Source: Betaproteobacteria bacterium
Lineage (GTDB): Bacteria > Pseudomonadota > Gammaproteobacteria > Burkholderiales > Rhodocyclaceae
Direction of reading: 5' to 3'
Length of the DNA stretch: 64,000 bases
Assembly (NCBI GenBank): GCA_009779265.1
Contig: WREP01000002.1
Coordinates: 1 to 64,000, forward strand
The position numbers were made by a program, and so were the translations under genes. Below are positions 1 through 9,392 of this stretch, in pieces (the stretch's first letter is position 1; each line of letters opens with the position of its first letter). Under the pieces are notes generated by a model. It worked only from the letters and a program-made list of their open reading frames with translations. It was not told the origin of the DNA and searched no databases.

Positions 1-131
1 CCAATCAAGAAATTCGATCCAAGTACGAGGGTAATCCTTTGCAAAGCTATCGGGCATCGTTTAGCCTGTGCTGAGCATTTGTCAGTGTATAGTAGTGAAA
101 CTGGAGCTAAGTGGATAGCCCTTGAATGGAA
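1..131. other. Left-edge sequence, no gene assigned
   Basis: This stretch lies downstream of trmB. Plus frame 1 is open from base 1 to the TAA at 211-213, but it has no recognisable motif and runs into the antisense of trmB. It could be the tail of a gene cut by the window edge or simply non-coding. The bases are more AT-rich than the neighbouring genes. I see no clear terminator hairpin for the thi-trmB run. Confidence 0.3.
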
Positions 132-881
132 TCAGGGGCGGCGGAAGACGAGATCCCAGACACCGTGGCCGAGCCGCAGGCCGCGGTTTTCGAATTTGGT
201 CAGCGGCCGGTAATCCGGGCGCGGCGCGAAACCCACCAAGCCGACCGTCGAGTCGGCTTCGAGCGCAGCCGCCAGCGCCGCCGCCGTGGGGGCGGCAACA
301 CTGTTCTCCAGACTCGCTTCGCGGCCAAGCACGTCAAGCATCTGGAGGGCGTAATTTTCCCAGTCGGTGGCGCAGTGCAGGTAGCCGCCGGGCTTCAGGC
401 GCGAGGCGAGCAAGGCGACGAAGGGCGGCTGGATGAGGCGGCGCTTCTTGTGCCGCGTTTTGTGCCAGGGATCGGGAAAGAAAACGTGTATACCGGCCAG
501 TGAAGCTTCCGGCAGCATGTCGCGCACGATTTCGACCGCATCGTGGTGGCCGATACGCAGATTGGTCAGATTCTTCTCGGCGGCCAGCTTGCACAGTGCG
601 CCGACGCCCGGCGCATGCACTTCCAGGCCGAGATAATCGTTTTCGGGATGCGCCGCGGCGATATGCGCCGTCGTTTCGCCCATGCCACAGCCGATTTCGA
701 GAATTTTCGGTGCCTCGCGGGCGAAAATTTCCGTCAAATCAATCGCTTCCGGCCGATAGGGAATGCCGATCTTCGGCAACATCTCGTCGAGATAACGCTG
801 CTGCGCCGGCGACATGCGCCCGGCACGGCGCACGAAACTCTTGATGTGACCGTGCTCGGCCTCGTCTACCGCGCGCTTCAC
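132..881 (-). CDS. trmB: tRNA (guanine-N7-)-methyltransferase TrmB
   Basis: TrmB uses S-adenosylmethionine to methylate N7 of guanosine 46 in the variable loop of tRNA, in the cytoplasm. The 249-residue protein has the SAM-binding motif ILEIGCGMG at about residues 60-68 and the family signature [15 protein letters not shown] near residue 140; the length is normal. A longer open frame exists upstream but is antisense-like sequence inside thiG. I chose the GTG at 881 because it overlaps the thiG stop as GTGA, the usual coupled arrangement. It is the last gene of the argS-trmB run, so it is probably expressed by read-through from thiG. Confidence 0.93.
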   Translation of the reverse strand: MKRAVDEAEHGHIKSFVRRAGRMSPAQQRYLDEMLPKIGIPYRPEAIDLTEIFAREAPKILEIGCGMGETTAHIAAAHPENDYLGLEVHAPGVGALCKLAAEKNLTNLRIGHHDAVEIVRDMLPEASLAGIHVFFPDPWHKTRHKKRRLIQPPFVALLASRLKPGGYLHCATDWENYALQMLDVLGREASLENSVAAPTAAALAAALEADSTVGLVGFAPRPDYRPLTKFENRGLRLGHGVWDLVFRRP

Positions 882-1660
882 GAGCCGATCAGTCCGGCGC
901 TGGGTGAGGAAGGATCGGCGGCGTAGAACTTTCTCGCCATGCGTCCGGCGAGGAAGGCTTCGCGTCCGGCTTCGACGCCTTTTTTCATGGCCGAGGCCAT
1001 GAGCACCGGGTCTTTGGCGTGGGCGATGGCGGTGTTCATCAGCACGCCGTCGCAGCCCAGTTCCATGGCGATGGCGGCATCCGAGGCGGTACCGACGCCG
1101 GCATCGACGATGACCGGCACCTTGGCGTTGGCGATAATCAGGCGCAGGTTCCACGGATTGAGGATGCCCATGCCGGAACCGATCAGCGAGGCCAGCGGCA
1201 TCACCGCGACGCAGCCGATTTCTTCGAGCATGCGGGCCTGGATCGGGTCGTCCGAGCAGTACACCATGACCTCGAAGCCTTCCTTGACCAGCGTTGCGGC
1301 GGCCTTCAGCGTCTCCGGCATGTTCGGGAACAGGCTCTGCGGGTCGCCGAGTACTTCCAGCTTGCACAGCGGATGACCGTCGAGCAGTTCGCGCGCCAGG
1401 CGCAGGGTGCGCACCGCATCGTCGGCCGTATAGCAGCCGGCGGTATTAGGCAGGATGGTGAAGCGCGACGGCGGCACCGCGTCGAGCAGATTCGGCTGGC
1501 CGGCATCCTGACCGATGTTGGTGCGGCGGATGGCGACGGTGACGATCTCGGCGCCGGAAGCGTCGATGGCCGCGCGCGTCTGGGCGAAATCCGCATACTT
1601 CCCGGTGCCGACCAGCAGGCGGGAACGGTAGGTTTTACCAGCAATGGTGAGTTGGTGCAT
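878..1660 (-). CDS. thiG: Thiazole synthase ThiG
   Basis: ThiG builds the thiazole phosphate ring of thiamine from deoxyxylulose phosphate, dehydroglycine and the sulfur carried on ThiS. The 260-residue protein has the TIM-barrel features of the family: the Schiff-base lysine in [10 protein letters not shown], the stretch [13 protein letters not shown], and the phosphate-binding segment [12 protein letters not shown]. The ATG at 1660 is preferred over a TTG four codons upstream. It lies 40 bases after thiS, its sulfur carrier, and overlaps trmB by four bases. No TPP riboswitch is obvious in front of this pair. Confidence 0.95.
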   Translation of the reverse strand: MHQLTIAGKTYRSRLLVGTGKYADFAQTRAAIDASGAEIVTVAIRRTNIGQDAGQPNLLDAVPPSRFTILPNTAGCYTADDAVRTLRLARELLDGHPLCKLEVLGDPQSLFPNMPETLKAAATLVKEGFEVMVYCSDDPIQARMLEEIGCVAVMPLASLIGSGMGILNPWNLRLIIANAKVPVIVDAGVGTASDAAIAMELGCDGVLMNTAIAHAKDPVLMASAMKKGVEAGREAFLAGRMARKFYAADPSSPSAGLIGS

Positions 1661-1700
1661 GGCTGCGTCCAAGGTTGGGTCGTAGGGGGCTGCCGTCGTC

Positions 1701-1904
1701 CTAGCCGCCGCCGACGGCGACGACGATTTCCAGACGGTCGCCGTCCGCCAGCGGCGTGTTGGCCTGCTGGCCGCGGGGGACGATTTCGCCGTTGCGTTCG
1801 ATGGCGATGCGCTTGCCCGCGTAGCCGAGTTGTTCGATCAGGCCGGCGACGGTCAGCGCTTCGGGAAAGTGGCGGGCTTCGCCGTTGAGCAGGAGCGTGA
1901 GCAT
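1701..1904 (-). CDS. thiS: Sulfur carrier protein ThiS
   Basis: ThiS is a small ubiquitin-fold protein whose C-terminal glycine is thiocarboxylated and donates sulfur to ThiG. The 67-residue product ends in VAVGGG, supplying the required terminal Gly-Gly. The ATG at 1904 gives the canonical MLTLLLNGE start; the frame extends further upstream, but only into the end of the preceding SDR gene. It starts five bases after the SDR stop and precedes thiG, so the thiazole genes form a pair inside a longer operon. Confidence 0.92.
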   Translation of the reverse strand: MLTLLLNGEARHFPEALTVAGLIEQLGYAGKRIAIERNGEIVPRGQQANTPLADGDRLEIVVAVGGG

Positions 1905-1909
1905 AAATT

Positions 1910-2680
1910 TTATTTTAACAAGCCACGCGGCTTGCGCGGTGCCTTGGCGAAGAGGCGGTCGTAGAGCCAGTTCGGCAAGAGGCGCAGCAGTTTGGCGACG
2001 ATACCCATCGGCCACGGAATCACCGTATAGCTCACGCTGCGCTCGATGGCGGCGGCGAAGCGGGCGGCGGCTTTTTCCGCCGGCATCAGGAAGGGCATGG
2101 GATAGGGGTTGATGGCGGTCATCGGCGTGGCGATGTAGCCGGGCGCGATGGTCAGCACCTCGATGCCGAGCGGCCGCATTTCCAGGCGCAGGCTTTCGAG
2201 ATAGGCGATGGTCGCCGCTTTCGAGGCCGAATAGGCCGCCGCCCCCGGCAGGCCGCGGATGCCGGCGACGGAGGCGATGCCGACCAGACGCCGCCTGCCG
2301 CCGGCCGCCCGCATGGCCGGGATGAAAGGTGCGAAGGTGGCGGCCATGCCGACCACATTGATATCCATGAGGCGACGGAAGGCCGCCAGATCTTCGGCGT
2401 GTTCGGTCAAGGTGCCGGTCGAGACGCCGGCGTTGGCGATGACAATATCCGGCGCCCCGAAGCGGGCGACGAAATCGGCGGCGGCGGCGCGCAGCGCCGG
2501 GGCATCGGCGACATCGAGCGGATAACAGGCATGGCCGCCGCCCAGGCGCGCATCGAGCGCCGCCAGCAATTCCCCGCGCCGGGCCGCCAGACCGAGCTGG
2601 GCGCCACGGCTGGCGTAGTAAACGGCAAGCGCCTCGCCGATGCCCGACGAGGCGCCCGTGATGAATATTTTTAGCGTCAA
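1910..2680 (-). CDS. Short-chain dehydrogenase/reductase (SDR)
   Basis: This is a 256-residue NAD(P)-dependent oxidoreductase of the classical SDR family; the substrate cannot be read from sequence. The cofactor motif TGASSGIG lies at residues 8-15. NAG is at about 85 and the catalytic YSASK at about 155. The C-terminus is basic and hydrophobic (LLRLLPNWLYDRLF), which may associate with the membrane. The only start that keeps the Rossmann strand is a TTG placed directly after the dsbA stop (TAATTG), implying coupled translation. The same dsbA-SDR order is known in other betaproteobacteria. Confidence 0.88.
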   Translation of the reverse strand: MTLKIFITGASSGIGEALAVYYASRGAQLGLAARRGELLAALDARLGGGHACYPLDVADAPALRAAAADFVARFGAPDIVIANAGVSTGTLTEHAEDLAAFRRLMDINVVGMAATFAPFIPAMRAAGGRRRLVGIASVAGIRGLPGAAAYSASKAATIAYLESLRLEMRPLGIEVLTIAPGYIATPMTAINPYPMPFLMPAEKAAARFAAAIERSVSYTVIPWPMGIVAKLLRLLPNWLYDRLFAKAPRKPRGLLK

Positions 2681-3316
2681 TTACTTCTTGCCGCTCTTCT
2701 CGCTCCGCGCCTTGGCGATCAGCTTGTCGGCATTGGCCAGCACCTCGTCGAAATGCTGCCCGCCGACCAGGTATTTGCCGTCAATGGTCAGCGCCGGCAC
2801 GCCCTCGATCTTGTAGGCCTGGGACAATTGGTCGCCGCGGCGAACCATGCTGTTGACGCCGAAGGAATTGAAGGCTTCGGCAAATTTCTTCTGGTCGACG
2901 CCGTTTTTGCCCACCCAGGTCATGATGGCGCGCTCTTCGAACAGATTTTCCCGCTTTGTGTGTAGCGCCCGGAACACCTCGCCGTCGAGGCGGGTCAGAT
3001 CGCCGGTGATTTCCAGGGCGTAATGGAGTTTGGCGATATTGGCCCAGACGGCGCGGCCAAAGGTAACCGGCACCTTTTTGACGACCACGTCCGGCCCCTG
3101 CTTCGCCGTCCAGGCGCTCAAGAGCGGGTGCAGGTCGGCGCAATGCGGGCAGCCGTAGCTGAAAAATTCGAGAACCTCGATCTTGGCCGGATTCTCGGTC
3201 GGCTGCGCCGGGCTGATCAGAATGTAGTCCTTGCCGGCGACTTGCGCCCACGCCGGGACGGCGGCAAGGATTGCTCCGGCCAGAAGGCCGACGAAATGGC
3301 GACGGTCGAATTTCAT
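2681..3316 (-). CDS. dsbA: Thiol:disulfide interchange protein DsbA
   Basis: DsbA is the periplasmic oxidant that introduces disulfide bonds into secreted proteins. The 211-residue precursor has a signal peptide (hydrophobic LLAGAILAAVPAWA, cleavage after AWA). The thioredoxin-fold active site is CPHC in FFSYGCPHC at about residues 55-58, and the cis-proline segment is GVPALTIDG. It sits between the SPOR protein and the SDR gene with only ten bases before it, in an operon-like run. The DsbB partner is not in the window. Confidence 0.95.
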   Translation of the reverse strand: MKFDRRHFVGLLAGAILAAVPAWAQVAGKDYILISPAQPTENPAKIEVLEFFSYGCPHCADLHPLLSAWTAKQGPDVVVKKVPVTFGRAVWANIAKLHYALEITGDLTRLDGEVFRALHTKRENLFEERAIMTWVGKNGVDQKKFAEAFNSFGVNSMVRRGDQLSQAYKIEGVPALTIDGKYLVGGQHFDEVLANADKLIAKARSEKSGKK

Positions 3317-3326
3317 GGATGGCTCC

Positions 3327-3905
3327 TTATTTTGCTAGCTGGGCTTCGATGCCGGACTTGGCAAGCTCGGACCGCATTTTGTTCAGTTCGTCGAGACGCA
3401 CGAAGGGGCCGACGCGGACGCGATAAAAGGTCTTGTCCTCGATCATCACCTGCTGCACCCCGGCCTCGATTCCCATGAAAGCCAGCTTGGCCTTCTGATT
3501 GTCGGCATCCTGCGCCGTGCTGAAAGAGCCGGCCTGGAGGAACAGGGGCGTCTTGCTCTCCTTGGCCTCATCCTTCTTCTCTTCCTTGTGCTCGGCGGCT
3601 TTCGCCCCGGCCGGGTCGGGCACGGGGTCGGCCTTGCCCGGCAGGATGTCGTAGAACTGGAAGCGTTTTTCCGGCAGCGGATCGCCCGGCTTGCCCGGCA
3701 GCGCCCGCGGTTCGCCATTGGCGGACTGCACCGTGTCCTCCGGCCGCTCGGTCTGCTTGGCGAATGGCAGCGGCGAATTGTTCATGTACCAGACGACAGC
3801 GGCGGCAATGACGACGCCGAGGACGAGGCCGATGAACATGCCGATCAGCGTGCCGCCGCCGGATTTGTTCCGGGCCGATTGGCGCGATTTCGTGTTGCGA
3901 CTCAT
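3327..3905 (-). CDS. SPOR-domain cell division protein, FtsN-like
   Basis: This 192-residue inner-membrane protein has a short basic cytoplasmic tail and one transmembrane helix (about residues 21-40, LIGMFIGLVLGVVIAAAVVW). A charged, proline-rich linker follows, then a C-terminal SPOR domain from about residue 115 (LFLQAGSFSTAQDADNQKAK, ending in YRVRVGPF). SPOR domains bind denuded septal peptidoglycan, so a divisome role like that of FtsN is likely. The ATG at 3905 (MSRNTKSR) was chosen; the longer frame only reads into argS. It sits ten bases from both argS and dsbA. Confidence 0.85.
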   Translation of the reverse strand: MSRNTKSRQSARNKSGGGTLIGMFIGLVLGVVIAAAVVWYMNNSPLPFAKQTERPEDTVQSANGEPRALPGKPGDPLPEKRFQFYDILPGKADPVPDPAGAKAAEHKEEKKDEAKESKTPLFLQAGSFSTAQDADNQKAKLAFMGIEAGVQQVMIEDKTFYRVRVGPFVRLDELNKMRSELAKSGIEAQLAK

Positions 3906-3915
3906 GGGAATTTCC

Positions 3916-5679
3916 TTACATGGATTCCGGGCAGGCGACGCCGAGGATGCCCAGGCCGTTGCGGACCACCTGGCGCACGGCCAGGGCCAGCGCGACACGG
4001 GCGTCGCGCAGGGCCGGATCGTCGACCAGCATACGCTCGGCGTTGTACCAGCCGTGGAATTCGCCGGCCAGCTCCTTGAGGTAGAAGGCAATCAGGTGCG
4101 GCGCCAGATCGCGGGCGGCGTTCTCGATCACCTCGCGGAATTGCGCCAACTGGTTGGCGATGGCCAGTTCGCGCGGATGCTCAAGGCGGGAAAGCTCGCA
4201 CTCGGCGAGCGCAAGCGGGTCGCCGGCCCACTGGTTGAGCACCGAGCAGATGCGGGCGTGGGCGTACTGGATGTAATAGACCGGGTTCTCGTTGCTCTGG
4301 CTCTTGGCCAGATCGAGGTCGAAGTCAAGGTGTTGGTCCGACTTGCGCAGGGCGTAGAAAAAGCGGCAGGCGTCGTTGCCGACCTCGCCGCGCAGTTCGC
4401 GCAGGGTGACGAACTCGCCGGAGCGGGTGGACATCGAAACCTTCTGGCCGTTGCGGTAGAGCACCGCGAATTGCACCAGGGCCACCTGCAAGTTGTCGGC
4501 GTCGAGACCGAGCGCCCGGACAGCGCCGCTGACGCGCGGAATATAGCCGTGGTGGTCAGCGCCCCAGATGTTGATGATGCGGTCGAAGCCGCGCTCGAAT
4601 TTGTTGAGGTGATAGGCGATGTCGGAGGCGAAATAGGTATACAGGCCGTTCTCGCGCTGTACGACGCGGTCCTTCTCGTCGCCAAAGGCGGTGGAGCGGA
4701 ACCAGCGGGCGCCGTTTTGCGTGTACAGATGCCCCTTTTGCTCCAGCAGATCGACGCAGCGGGCAACGAGGCCGGTATCGAACAGCGCCTTCTCGGAAAA
4801 CCAGACATCGAAGTGCACGCCAAACTGCTCCAGATCGTCGCGGCAGTCGGCCAGTTGCTCGGTTAGCGCGTGCTGGTGCACATAGTCCCAATCCGCGCCG
4901 AGCAATTGCTTGGCGCGGGCGATCAGGGCATCGAGATGCTGTTCGCGCTGTTCCTTGGCCGCGTCGTCGCCGCGGTCGGCTGCTGGCAGGCCCGGCGTGC
5001 CGGCCAGCACGTCCTGGGCCGGACGCACATAGCGCTCGCCGTGGGCATGCCGCAACTGCTCCGCCATCGCTCGCACGTAATCGCCCTGATAAGCGTTCGG
5101 CGGAAAGGGCAGCGTCTCGCCGTGCTGTTCCAGATAGCGCAGCCAGGTCGACAAGCCGAGGATATCCATCTGCCGGCCCGCGTCATTGACGTAATACTCG
5201 CGGGTGACATCCCAGCCGGCGAAAGCCAGCAGATTCGCCAGCGAAGCGCCGTAAGCGGCGCCGCGCCCGTGGCCGACATGCAGCGGGCCGGTCGGGTTGG
5301 CCGAAACGAACTCGACCTGCACTGTCTGCCCGGCGCCCAGCGTCGAACGGCCGAAAGAGCCTTCCTCGGCGAGTACGGCGCGGACGATCCCAAGCTTGGC
5401 GCGCGCATCGAGGGTGATATTGATAAAACCGGCGCCCGCCACTTCCGCCTTGGCCACGAGAACCGACAGCGGCAGTTCGGCCAGCAGTTGATTGGCGATT
5501 TCGCGCGGATTCTTCTTCAGCGCCTTGGCCAGTTGCATCGCCAGATTGGTGGCGAAATCGCCGTGCGTCGGGTCGCGCGGGCGCTCGATATGAATCGGCA
5601 GATCGGCGGCATCCGGGGCGACGCTGGCGAGCGCCTGGCGGAAAAGGGTAATCAGTTGCGATTTGACGTCGTGGGCCAT
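3916..5679 (-). CDS. argS: Arginyl-tRNA synthetase
   Basis: ArgS charges tRNA-Arg with arginine in the cytoplasm. The 587-residue class I enzyme has the HIGH-type motif HVGHGRG near residue 125. As is common in ArgRS, the KMSKS loop is degenerate: KVSMSTRSGEF. The protein ends with the anticodon-binding helical domain and the usual short hydrophobic tail. The ATG at 5679 (MAHDVKSQ) is preferred to one seven codons upstream. It is the first gene of the seven-gene run down to trmB, and about 70 bases separate it from recG upstream. Confidence 0.96.
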   Translation of the reverse strand: MAHDVKSQLITLFRQALASVAPDAADLPIHIERPRDPTHGDFATNLAMQLAKALKKNPREIANQLLAELPLSVLVAKAEVAGAGFINITLDARAKLGIVRAVLAEEGSFGRSTLGAGQTVQVEFVSANPTGPLHVGHGRGAAYGASLANLLAFAGWDVTREYYVNDAGRQMDILGLSTWLRYLEQHGETLPFPPNAYQGDYVRAMAEQLRHAHGERYVRPAQDVLAGTPGLPAADRGDDAAKEQREQHLDALIARAKQLLGADWDYVHQHALTEQLADCRDDLEQFGVHFDVWFSEKALFDTGLVARCVDLLEQKGHLYTQNGARWFRSTAFGDEKDRVVQRENGLYTYFASDIAYHLNKFERGFDRIINIWGADHHGYIPRVSGAVRALGLDADNLQVALVQFAVLYRNGQKVSMSTRSGEFVTLRELRGEVGNDACRFFYALRKSDQHLDFDLDLAKSQSNENPVYYIQYAHARICSVLNQWAGDPLALAECELSRLEHPRELAIANQLAQFREVIENAARDLAPHLIAFYLKELAGEFHGWYNAERMLVDDPALRDARVALALAVRQVVRNGLGILGVACPESM

Positions 5680-5749
5680 TGCGGTGCGGCGAAACTTCAA
5701 AGGGGTCGATTATACGCCGCACGGCGGGCGGCAAACCGGCGCTGCCGCC

Positions 5750-7789
5750 TCAGGACTTCAACAATTCCTCGCGCGCCCCGAGCCAGCGGCGCAGGTGCGC
5801 TTCGGCCAGGGCCGGATGGGCGGTCAGCATGTCCTCGGCGACGGCGCGCGCCTGTTCGACCAGGGCCGCGTCCTCTTCCAGATCGGCGTAGCGCAGGAGC
5901 GGCACGCCGCTTTGGCGGGCACCGACGAATTCACCGGGGCCGCGCAAATGCAAGTCCTGGCGGGCTATTTCAAACCCGTCGTTATTCTCGAAAATGATTT
6001 TCAGCCGCCGCCGGGCGACCTCGCCGAGCGGCCCGGCATAGATCAGCACGCAGCTCGATTGGTAAGCGCCGCGCCCGACCCGGCCGCGCAACTGGTGCAG
6101 TTGCGACAGGCCGAAACGCTCGGCGTGCTCGATCACCATGAGGCTGGCATTGGGCACGTCGACGCCGACCTCGATCACCGTCGTCGCCACCAGCACGTCG
6201 ATGTCGCCAGCGGCGAAGGCGGCCATCACCGCCTGCTTGGCGTCGGCCTTGAGGCGTCCGTGCGCGAGGCCGACGCGCCGACCCGGCAGGTCGGCGGAAA
6301 GTTGGGCATGAGTTTCCTCGGCGGTCTGCAATTGCAGGGCTTCCGATTCCTCGATCAGCGGGCACACCCAGTAAGCCTGGCGGCCCTCGCCGACATGTTT
6401 CTCGACGAAGCCGACCACGTCGGCGCGGCGGCTGGCGGCGATGAGCCGGGTCTTGACCGGGGTGCGCCCGGGCGGCAGTTCGTCGAGCACGGTGACGTCG
6501 AGATCGGCGTAATAGCTCATCGCCAGCGTGCGCGGAATGGGCGTCGCCGACATCATCAACTGGTGCGGGTTATCGCCCTTCTTGCGCAGGGCCAGGCGCT
6601 GGGCGACGCCGAAGCGGTGCTGTTCGTCGACGATGACAAGGCCGAGACGGGCGAAATCAACGCCCTCCTGAATCAGGGCATGGGTGCCGACCACCAGTTG
6701 GGCATCGGCGGCGGCAGCGGCCAGTTGCTCCCGCTTGGCCTTGCTTTTCAGGCTGCCGGTCAGCCAGGCGACGCGCACGCCGAGCGCTTCCAGCCAGGCG
6801 CGCAGCTTCAGGTAATGCTGCTCGGCGAGAATTTCCGTCGGCGCCATGAAAGCCGCCTGCCAGCCGGCGGAAATCGCCTGGCAGGCGGCCAGCGCGGCGA
6901 CGATGGTCTTGCCGGCGCCGACATCGCCTTGCAAGAGACGCTGCATCGGGTAGGGCTGCGCCAGATCGCCGCCGATTTCGGCCACCGCCCGCGCCTGCGC
7001 GCCGGTCAGGCCGAAGGGCAGGCTGGCGACGAGGCGCTCGCCGAGATCGTCTTGCGCCCGCAGCGGCGGCGCGCCCTGCTGGCGGCGGGCGAGCCAGGCG
7101 CGGCGCAAGGAAAGCTGCTGCGCCAGCGCCTCATCGAATTTGATCCGTTGCCAGGCCGGGTGATGGCGCGCCTGCAAGGCATCGACATCAGCATCGGCCG
7201 GCGGCGCGTGGAGAAAACGCAGGCTGCGCGCGAAGCCGGGCAGTTGCAACTGGCGGCGCGCCTCGTCGGGCAGGGTGTCGGGCAATTCGGCCCCGGCCAG
7301 CGCGGCGGCGATCAGTTTTTGCAGCGTCGCCTCGGCGACCCCGGCGGTGCTGGGATAAACCGGCGTCAGGGCCGTTGGCAGCGGGTCGCCAGCGGCTATT
7401 TTACGCAAGCGCGGATGCACCATTTCCAGCCCGAAGAAGCCGTCGCGCGCCTCGCCGAAAACGCGCAGCCGCGTCCCCTCGGCCAGCAGCGCCTGCTGGC
7501 TGGGGTAGAAGCTGAAAAAACGCAGGGTGATTTCGCCGCTGGCGTCGGCGGCGCGCGCCACCAGTTGGCGGCGCGGGCGGAGCTGCACTTCACTGTACAG
7601 GACGGTGACTTCGAGCTGCACCGCCGCGCCGCACAGGGCGCGATCTACCGGGGTGAGGCGCGTTTCGTCCTCGTAGCGCAGCGGCAGATGCAGCAGCAAA
7701 TCCGTTTCGCTGTGCAAGCCGATCTTCGCCAGTTTCTTGCGCAGCGCCTCGCTGGCGCGGATCGGAGCCGGCGTACCGCCCGCTGTCAT
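5750..7789 (-). CDS. recG: ATP-dependent DNA helicase RecG
   Basis: RecG remodels stalled replication forks and branched recombination intermediates. The 679-residue protein has an N-terminal wedge/OB region. The helicase core then shows Walker A GDVGAGKT (about residue 290), DEQH in DEQHRFGV (about 390) and motif III SATPIPRT. The helicase C-terminal domain follows, with QLRGRVGRG. The ATG shares one base with the ridA stop (TGATG), so the two genes are probably co-translated. Length and motif order are normal. Confidence 0.96.
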   Translation of the reverse strand: MTAGGTPAPIRASEALRKKLAKIGLHSETDLLLHLPLRYEDETRLTPVDRALCGAAVQLEVTVLYSEVQLRPRRQLVARAADASGEITLRFFSFYPSQQALLAEGTRLRVFGEARDGFFGLEMVHPRLRKIAAGDPLPTALTPVYPSTAGVAEATLQKLIAAALAGAELPDTLPDEARRQLQLPGFARSLRFLHAPPADADVDALQARHHPAWQRIKFDEALAQQLSLRRAWLARRQQGAPPLRAQDDLGERLVASLPFGLTGAQARAVAEIGGDLAQPYPMQRLLQGDVGAGKTIVAALAACQAISAGWQAAFMAPTEILAEQHYLKLRAWLEALGVRVAWLTGSLKSKAKREQLAAAAADAQLVVGTHALIQEGVDFARLGLVIVDEQHRFGVAQRLALRKKGDNPHQLMMSATPIPRTLAMSYYADLDVTVLDELPPGRTPVKTRLIAASRRADVVGFVEKHVGEGRQAYWVCPLIEESEALQLQTAEETHAQLSADLPGRRVGLAHGRLKADAKQAVMAAFAAGDIDVLVATTVIEVGVDVPNASLMVIEHAERFGLSQLHQLRGRVGRGAYQSSCVLIYAGPLGEVARRRLKIIFENNDGFEIARQDLHLRGPGEFVGARQSGVPLLRYADLEEDAALVEQARAVAEDMLTAHPALAEAHLRRWLGAREELLKS

Positions 7790-8169
7790 CAGCCGATGAA
7801 CATCACCGCGTCGGCCTCAACCAGCGCCCCGCGCGGCAGTTCCTTGACGCCGACGGCGGCGCGGGCGGGGTAGGGTTCGCTGAAATAGCGGGCCATGACT
7901 TCGTTCACTTTGGCGAAGTGGCCGAGGTCGGTGAGAAAGACATTGAGCTTGACGACATCGGCCAGCGACCCGCCAGCGGCGACGGCGACGGCCTTGAGAT
8001 TTTCAAAGACGCGCACGACCTGCTCGTCGATGCCCTCGGCCATCTGCATGCTGGCCGGATCGAGGCCGATTTGCCCGGACAGGTAAACCGTGTCGCCGAC
8101 GCGCACGGCTTGCGAATAGGTGCCAATGGCAGCGGGGGCGTTGGCGGTGGCGATGATGCTTTTGCTCAT
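7789..8169 (-). CDS. ridA: Enamine/imine deaminase RidA
   Basis: RidA (YjgF/YER057c family) hydrolyses reactive 2-aminoacrylate and related enamines released by PLP enzymes. The 126-residue protein matches the family along its length: AIGTYSQAV, the core LSGQIGLDP, and the C-terminal [19 protein letters not shown] with the conserved substrate-binding arginine. It lies between recG (one-base overlap) and the SPOR protein upstream, so it probably belongs to this minus-strand transcript. Confidence 0.94.
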   Translation of the reverse strand: MSKSIIATANAPAAIGTYSQAVRVGDTVYLSGQIGLDPASMQMAEGIDEQVVRVFENLKAVAVAAGGSLADVVKLNVFLTDLGHFAKVNEVMARYFSEPYPARAAVGVKELPRGALVEADAVMFIG

Positions 8170-8190
8170 GATGCTTTCCTGAATTGAATG

Positions 8191-8871
8191 TCAGCGCTTT
8201 TTCGGCGGCGCGACGAGAATGGTCTGGATGCCGGCTTCGCGCAGCCGCGCCTGGGCCGCTTCGGCTTCTTGGCGGGTGCGGAAGGGGCCGACCTGAACGC
8301 GGGTTTCGATACTCGACGGCACGCCGCTCAAAGTCAGCTTGGCATGCAGTTCCTCGGCCAGTTGCGGGCTGGAAAAGACGCCGGCCTGAAGGACGAAACC
8401 GGAAGGCAGGCGCACCGCGGTGGGCGGCTTGGCCGGGGCTTCCGGCGGCGGCGAGGAAAGCGTCTGGGGCGGTGCCGTTTCTTCGGCCACCAGCGGCGGC
8501 GGCGAGGTTGGGCGCTGCGCCGCCGGGCCGGATCGAGTCGGCGCGCTTGCCGTTGGCGTAGCGGTCGTCGGCATGGCTTCGACCTCGGGCGGCGGCGGCG
8601 CTTCCGCCTCCGCTTCCGGGAGCGGCGTTGCCGGCGGCTCGGGCGTCAGCGGCTGCGACACCTCCTTCTTCGGCGCCACCGGCACCGGCTCGGTGAATAT
8701 TGGCGCTTCCGGCGTTTCCGGCTCCTTGCCGAAATGGTCGAAAAGGGCCAGCACGCCGAGCAGGATGGCAACCAGCACGGCCGCTACAATCAGCCGGCGG
8801 GTCAGGCTGCCGCGCATTTCCGCCACGGCATCGTCTTGGATTTCGTCGTTGTCCGCCATATCTGTCCTCAT
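8191..8871 (-). CDS. SPOR-domain inner-membrane protein, DedD-like
   Basis: This 226-residue protein has a cytoplasmic N-terminus, one transmembrane helix (about residues 27-45, LIVAAVLVAILLGVLALF) and a long Pro/Glu/Ala-rich periplasmic linker. A C-terminal SPOR domain begins near residue 150 (FVLQAGVFSSPQLAEELHAK). The layout matches septal SPOR proteins such as DedD. It is the second SPOR protein in the window and its substrate should again be septal peptidoglycan. The ATG at 8871 overlaps the stop of the upstream DUF2802 gene as ATGA; a second ATG four codons in is also possible. Confidence 0.82.
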   Translation of the reverse strand: MRTDMADNDEIQDDAVAEMRGSLTRRLIVAAVLVAILLGVLALFDHFGKEPETPEAPIFTEPVPVAPKKEVSQPLTPEPPATPLPEAEAEAPPPPEVEAMPTTATPTASAPTRSGPAAQRPTSPPPLVAEETAPPQTLSSPPPEAPAKPPTAVRLPSGFVLQAGVFSSPQLAEELHAKLTLSGVPSSIETRVQVGPFRTRQEAEAAQARLREAGIQTILVAPPKKR

Positions 8872-9383
8872 CGTTCCTGATTTTTTGCCAAGGCCACCAC
8901 CAGTTCCGCTTCGGCGCGGGCGATGCCGCAGCGTTCAGCGATCAGCGCCGGCTCGCAGCCGGCCGCCGCCATCCGCACCGCGTCGCCGTAAACCGGCGAA
9001 ACGGCCTGGGCCGCCTGCATATGCGCCAGCTCCCGCTGCATGTCCTGACGCAAGGCGGCCAGTTCGCCGCGCATGGCGTCGACTTCATCGCGCAGGGCGT
9101 CAACTTCCGTGCGCAACTGGAATATCTCCCGTTCGCGGCGCCGCCGCTCGAATTCCTCGCTGGCCGTTGCCTCACCCTGCCGCGCTTCGAGGGGCGGCGG
9201 CGGTTCCGGCGGTAGGTTTTCCGCCAGCGGCGGCATATTAACCGGCGGCGGGGCTATCTCCAGCGGCAGTGACGACTGGCGCCCCAGCCCGGCCATGCGC
9301 AGCAGAACGATGACGATGTACAGGGCGACCAGCGCGATCAATACGATCACACCTTCGCGCATGCCCCAGCCGCCGAGATCCAT
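8868..9383 (-). CDS. DUF2802-family membrane protein
   Basis: This 171-residue protein has an N-terminal transmembrane helix (VIVLIALVALYIVIVLL) and a proline-rich linker. A coiled coil with heptads such as LRTEVDALRDEVDAMRGELA follows. The C-terminal helix-turn-helix-like motif (CGIARAEAELVVAL) is what I recognise as DUF2802. Its biochemical role is unknown. I chose the ATG at 9383; a TTG lies one codon upstream. The ATGA overlap with the SPOR gene suggests the two act together at the envelope. Confidence 0.75.
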   Translation of the reverse strand: MDLGGWGMREGVIVLIALVALYIVIVLLRMAGLGRQSSLPLEIAPPPVNMPPLAENLPPEPPPPLEARQGEATASEEFERRRREREIFQLRTEVDALRDEVDAMRGELAALRQDMQRELAHMQAAQAVSPVYGDAVRMAAAGCEPALIAERCGIARAEAELVVALAKNQER

Positions 9384-9392
9384 CAAGTTGCC

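Noticed and set aside
878..2000. TPP riboswitch controlling thiS-thiG
   Set aside because: thiS lies five bases after the SDR gene, leaving no room for an aptamer, and no thi-box sequence was seen.
5663..7873. Long plus-strand open frame (736 codons) opposite recG
   Set aside because: It is the antisense of recG in a GC-rich codon context, is rich in Gln/Ala/Gly/His, and has no domain.
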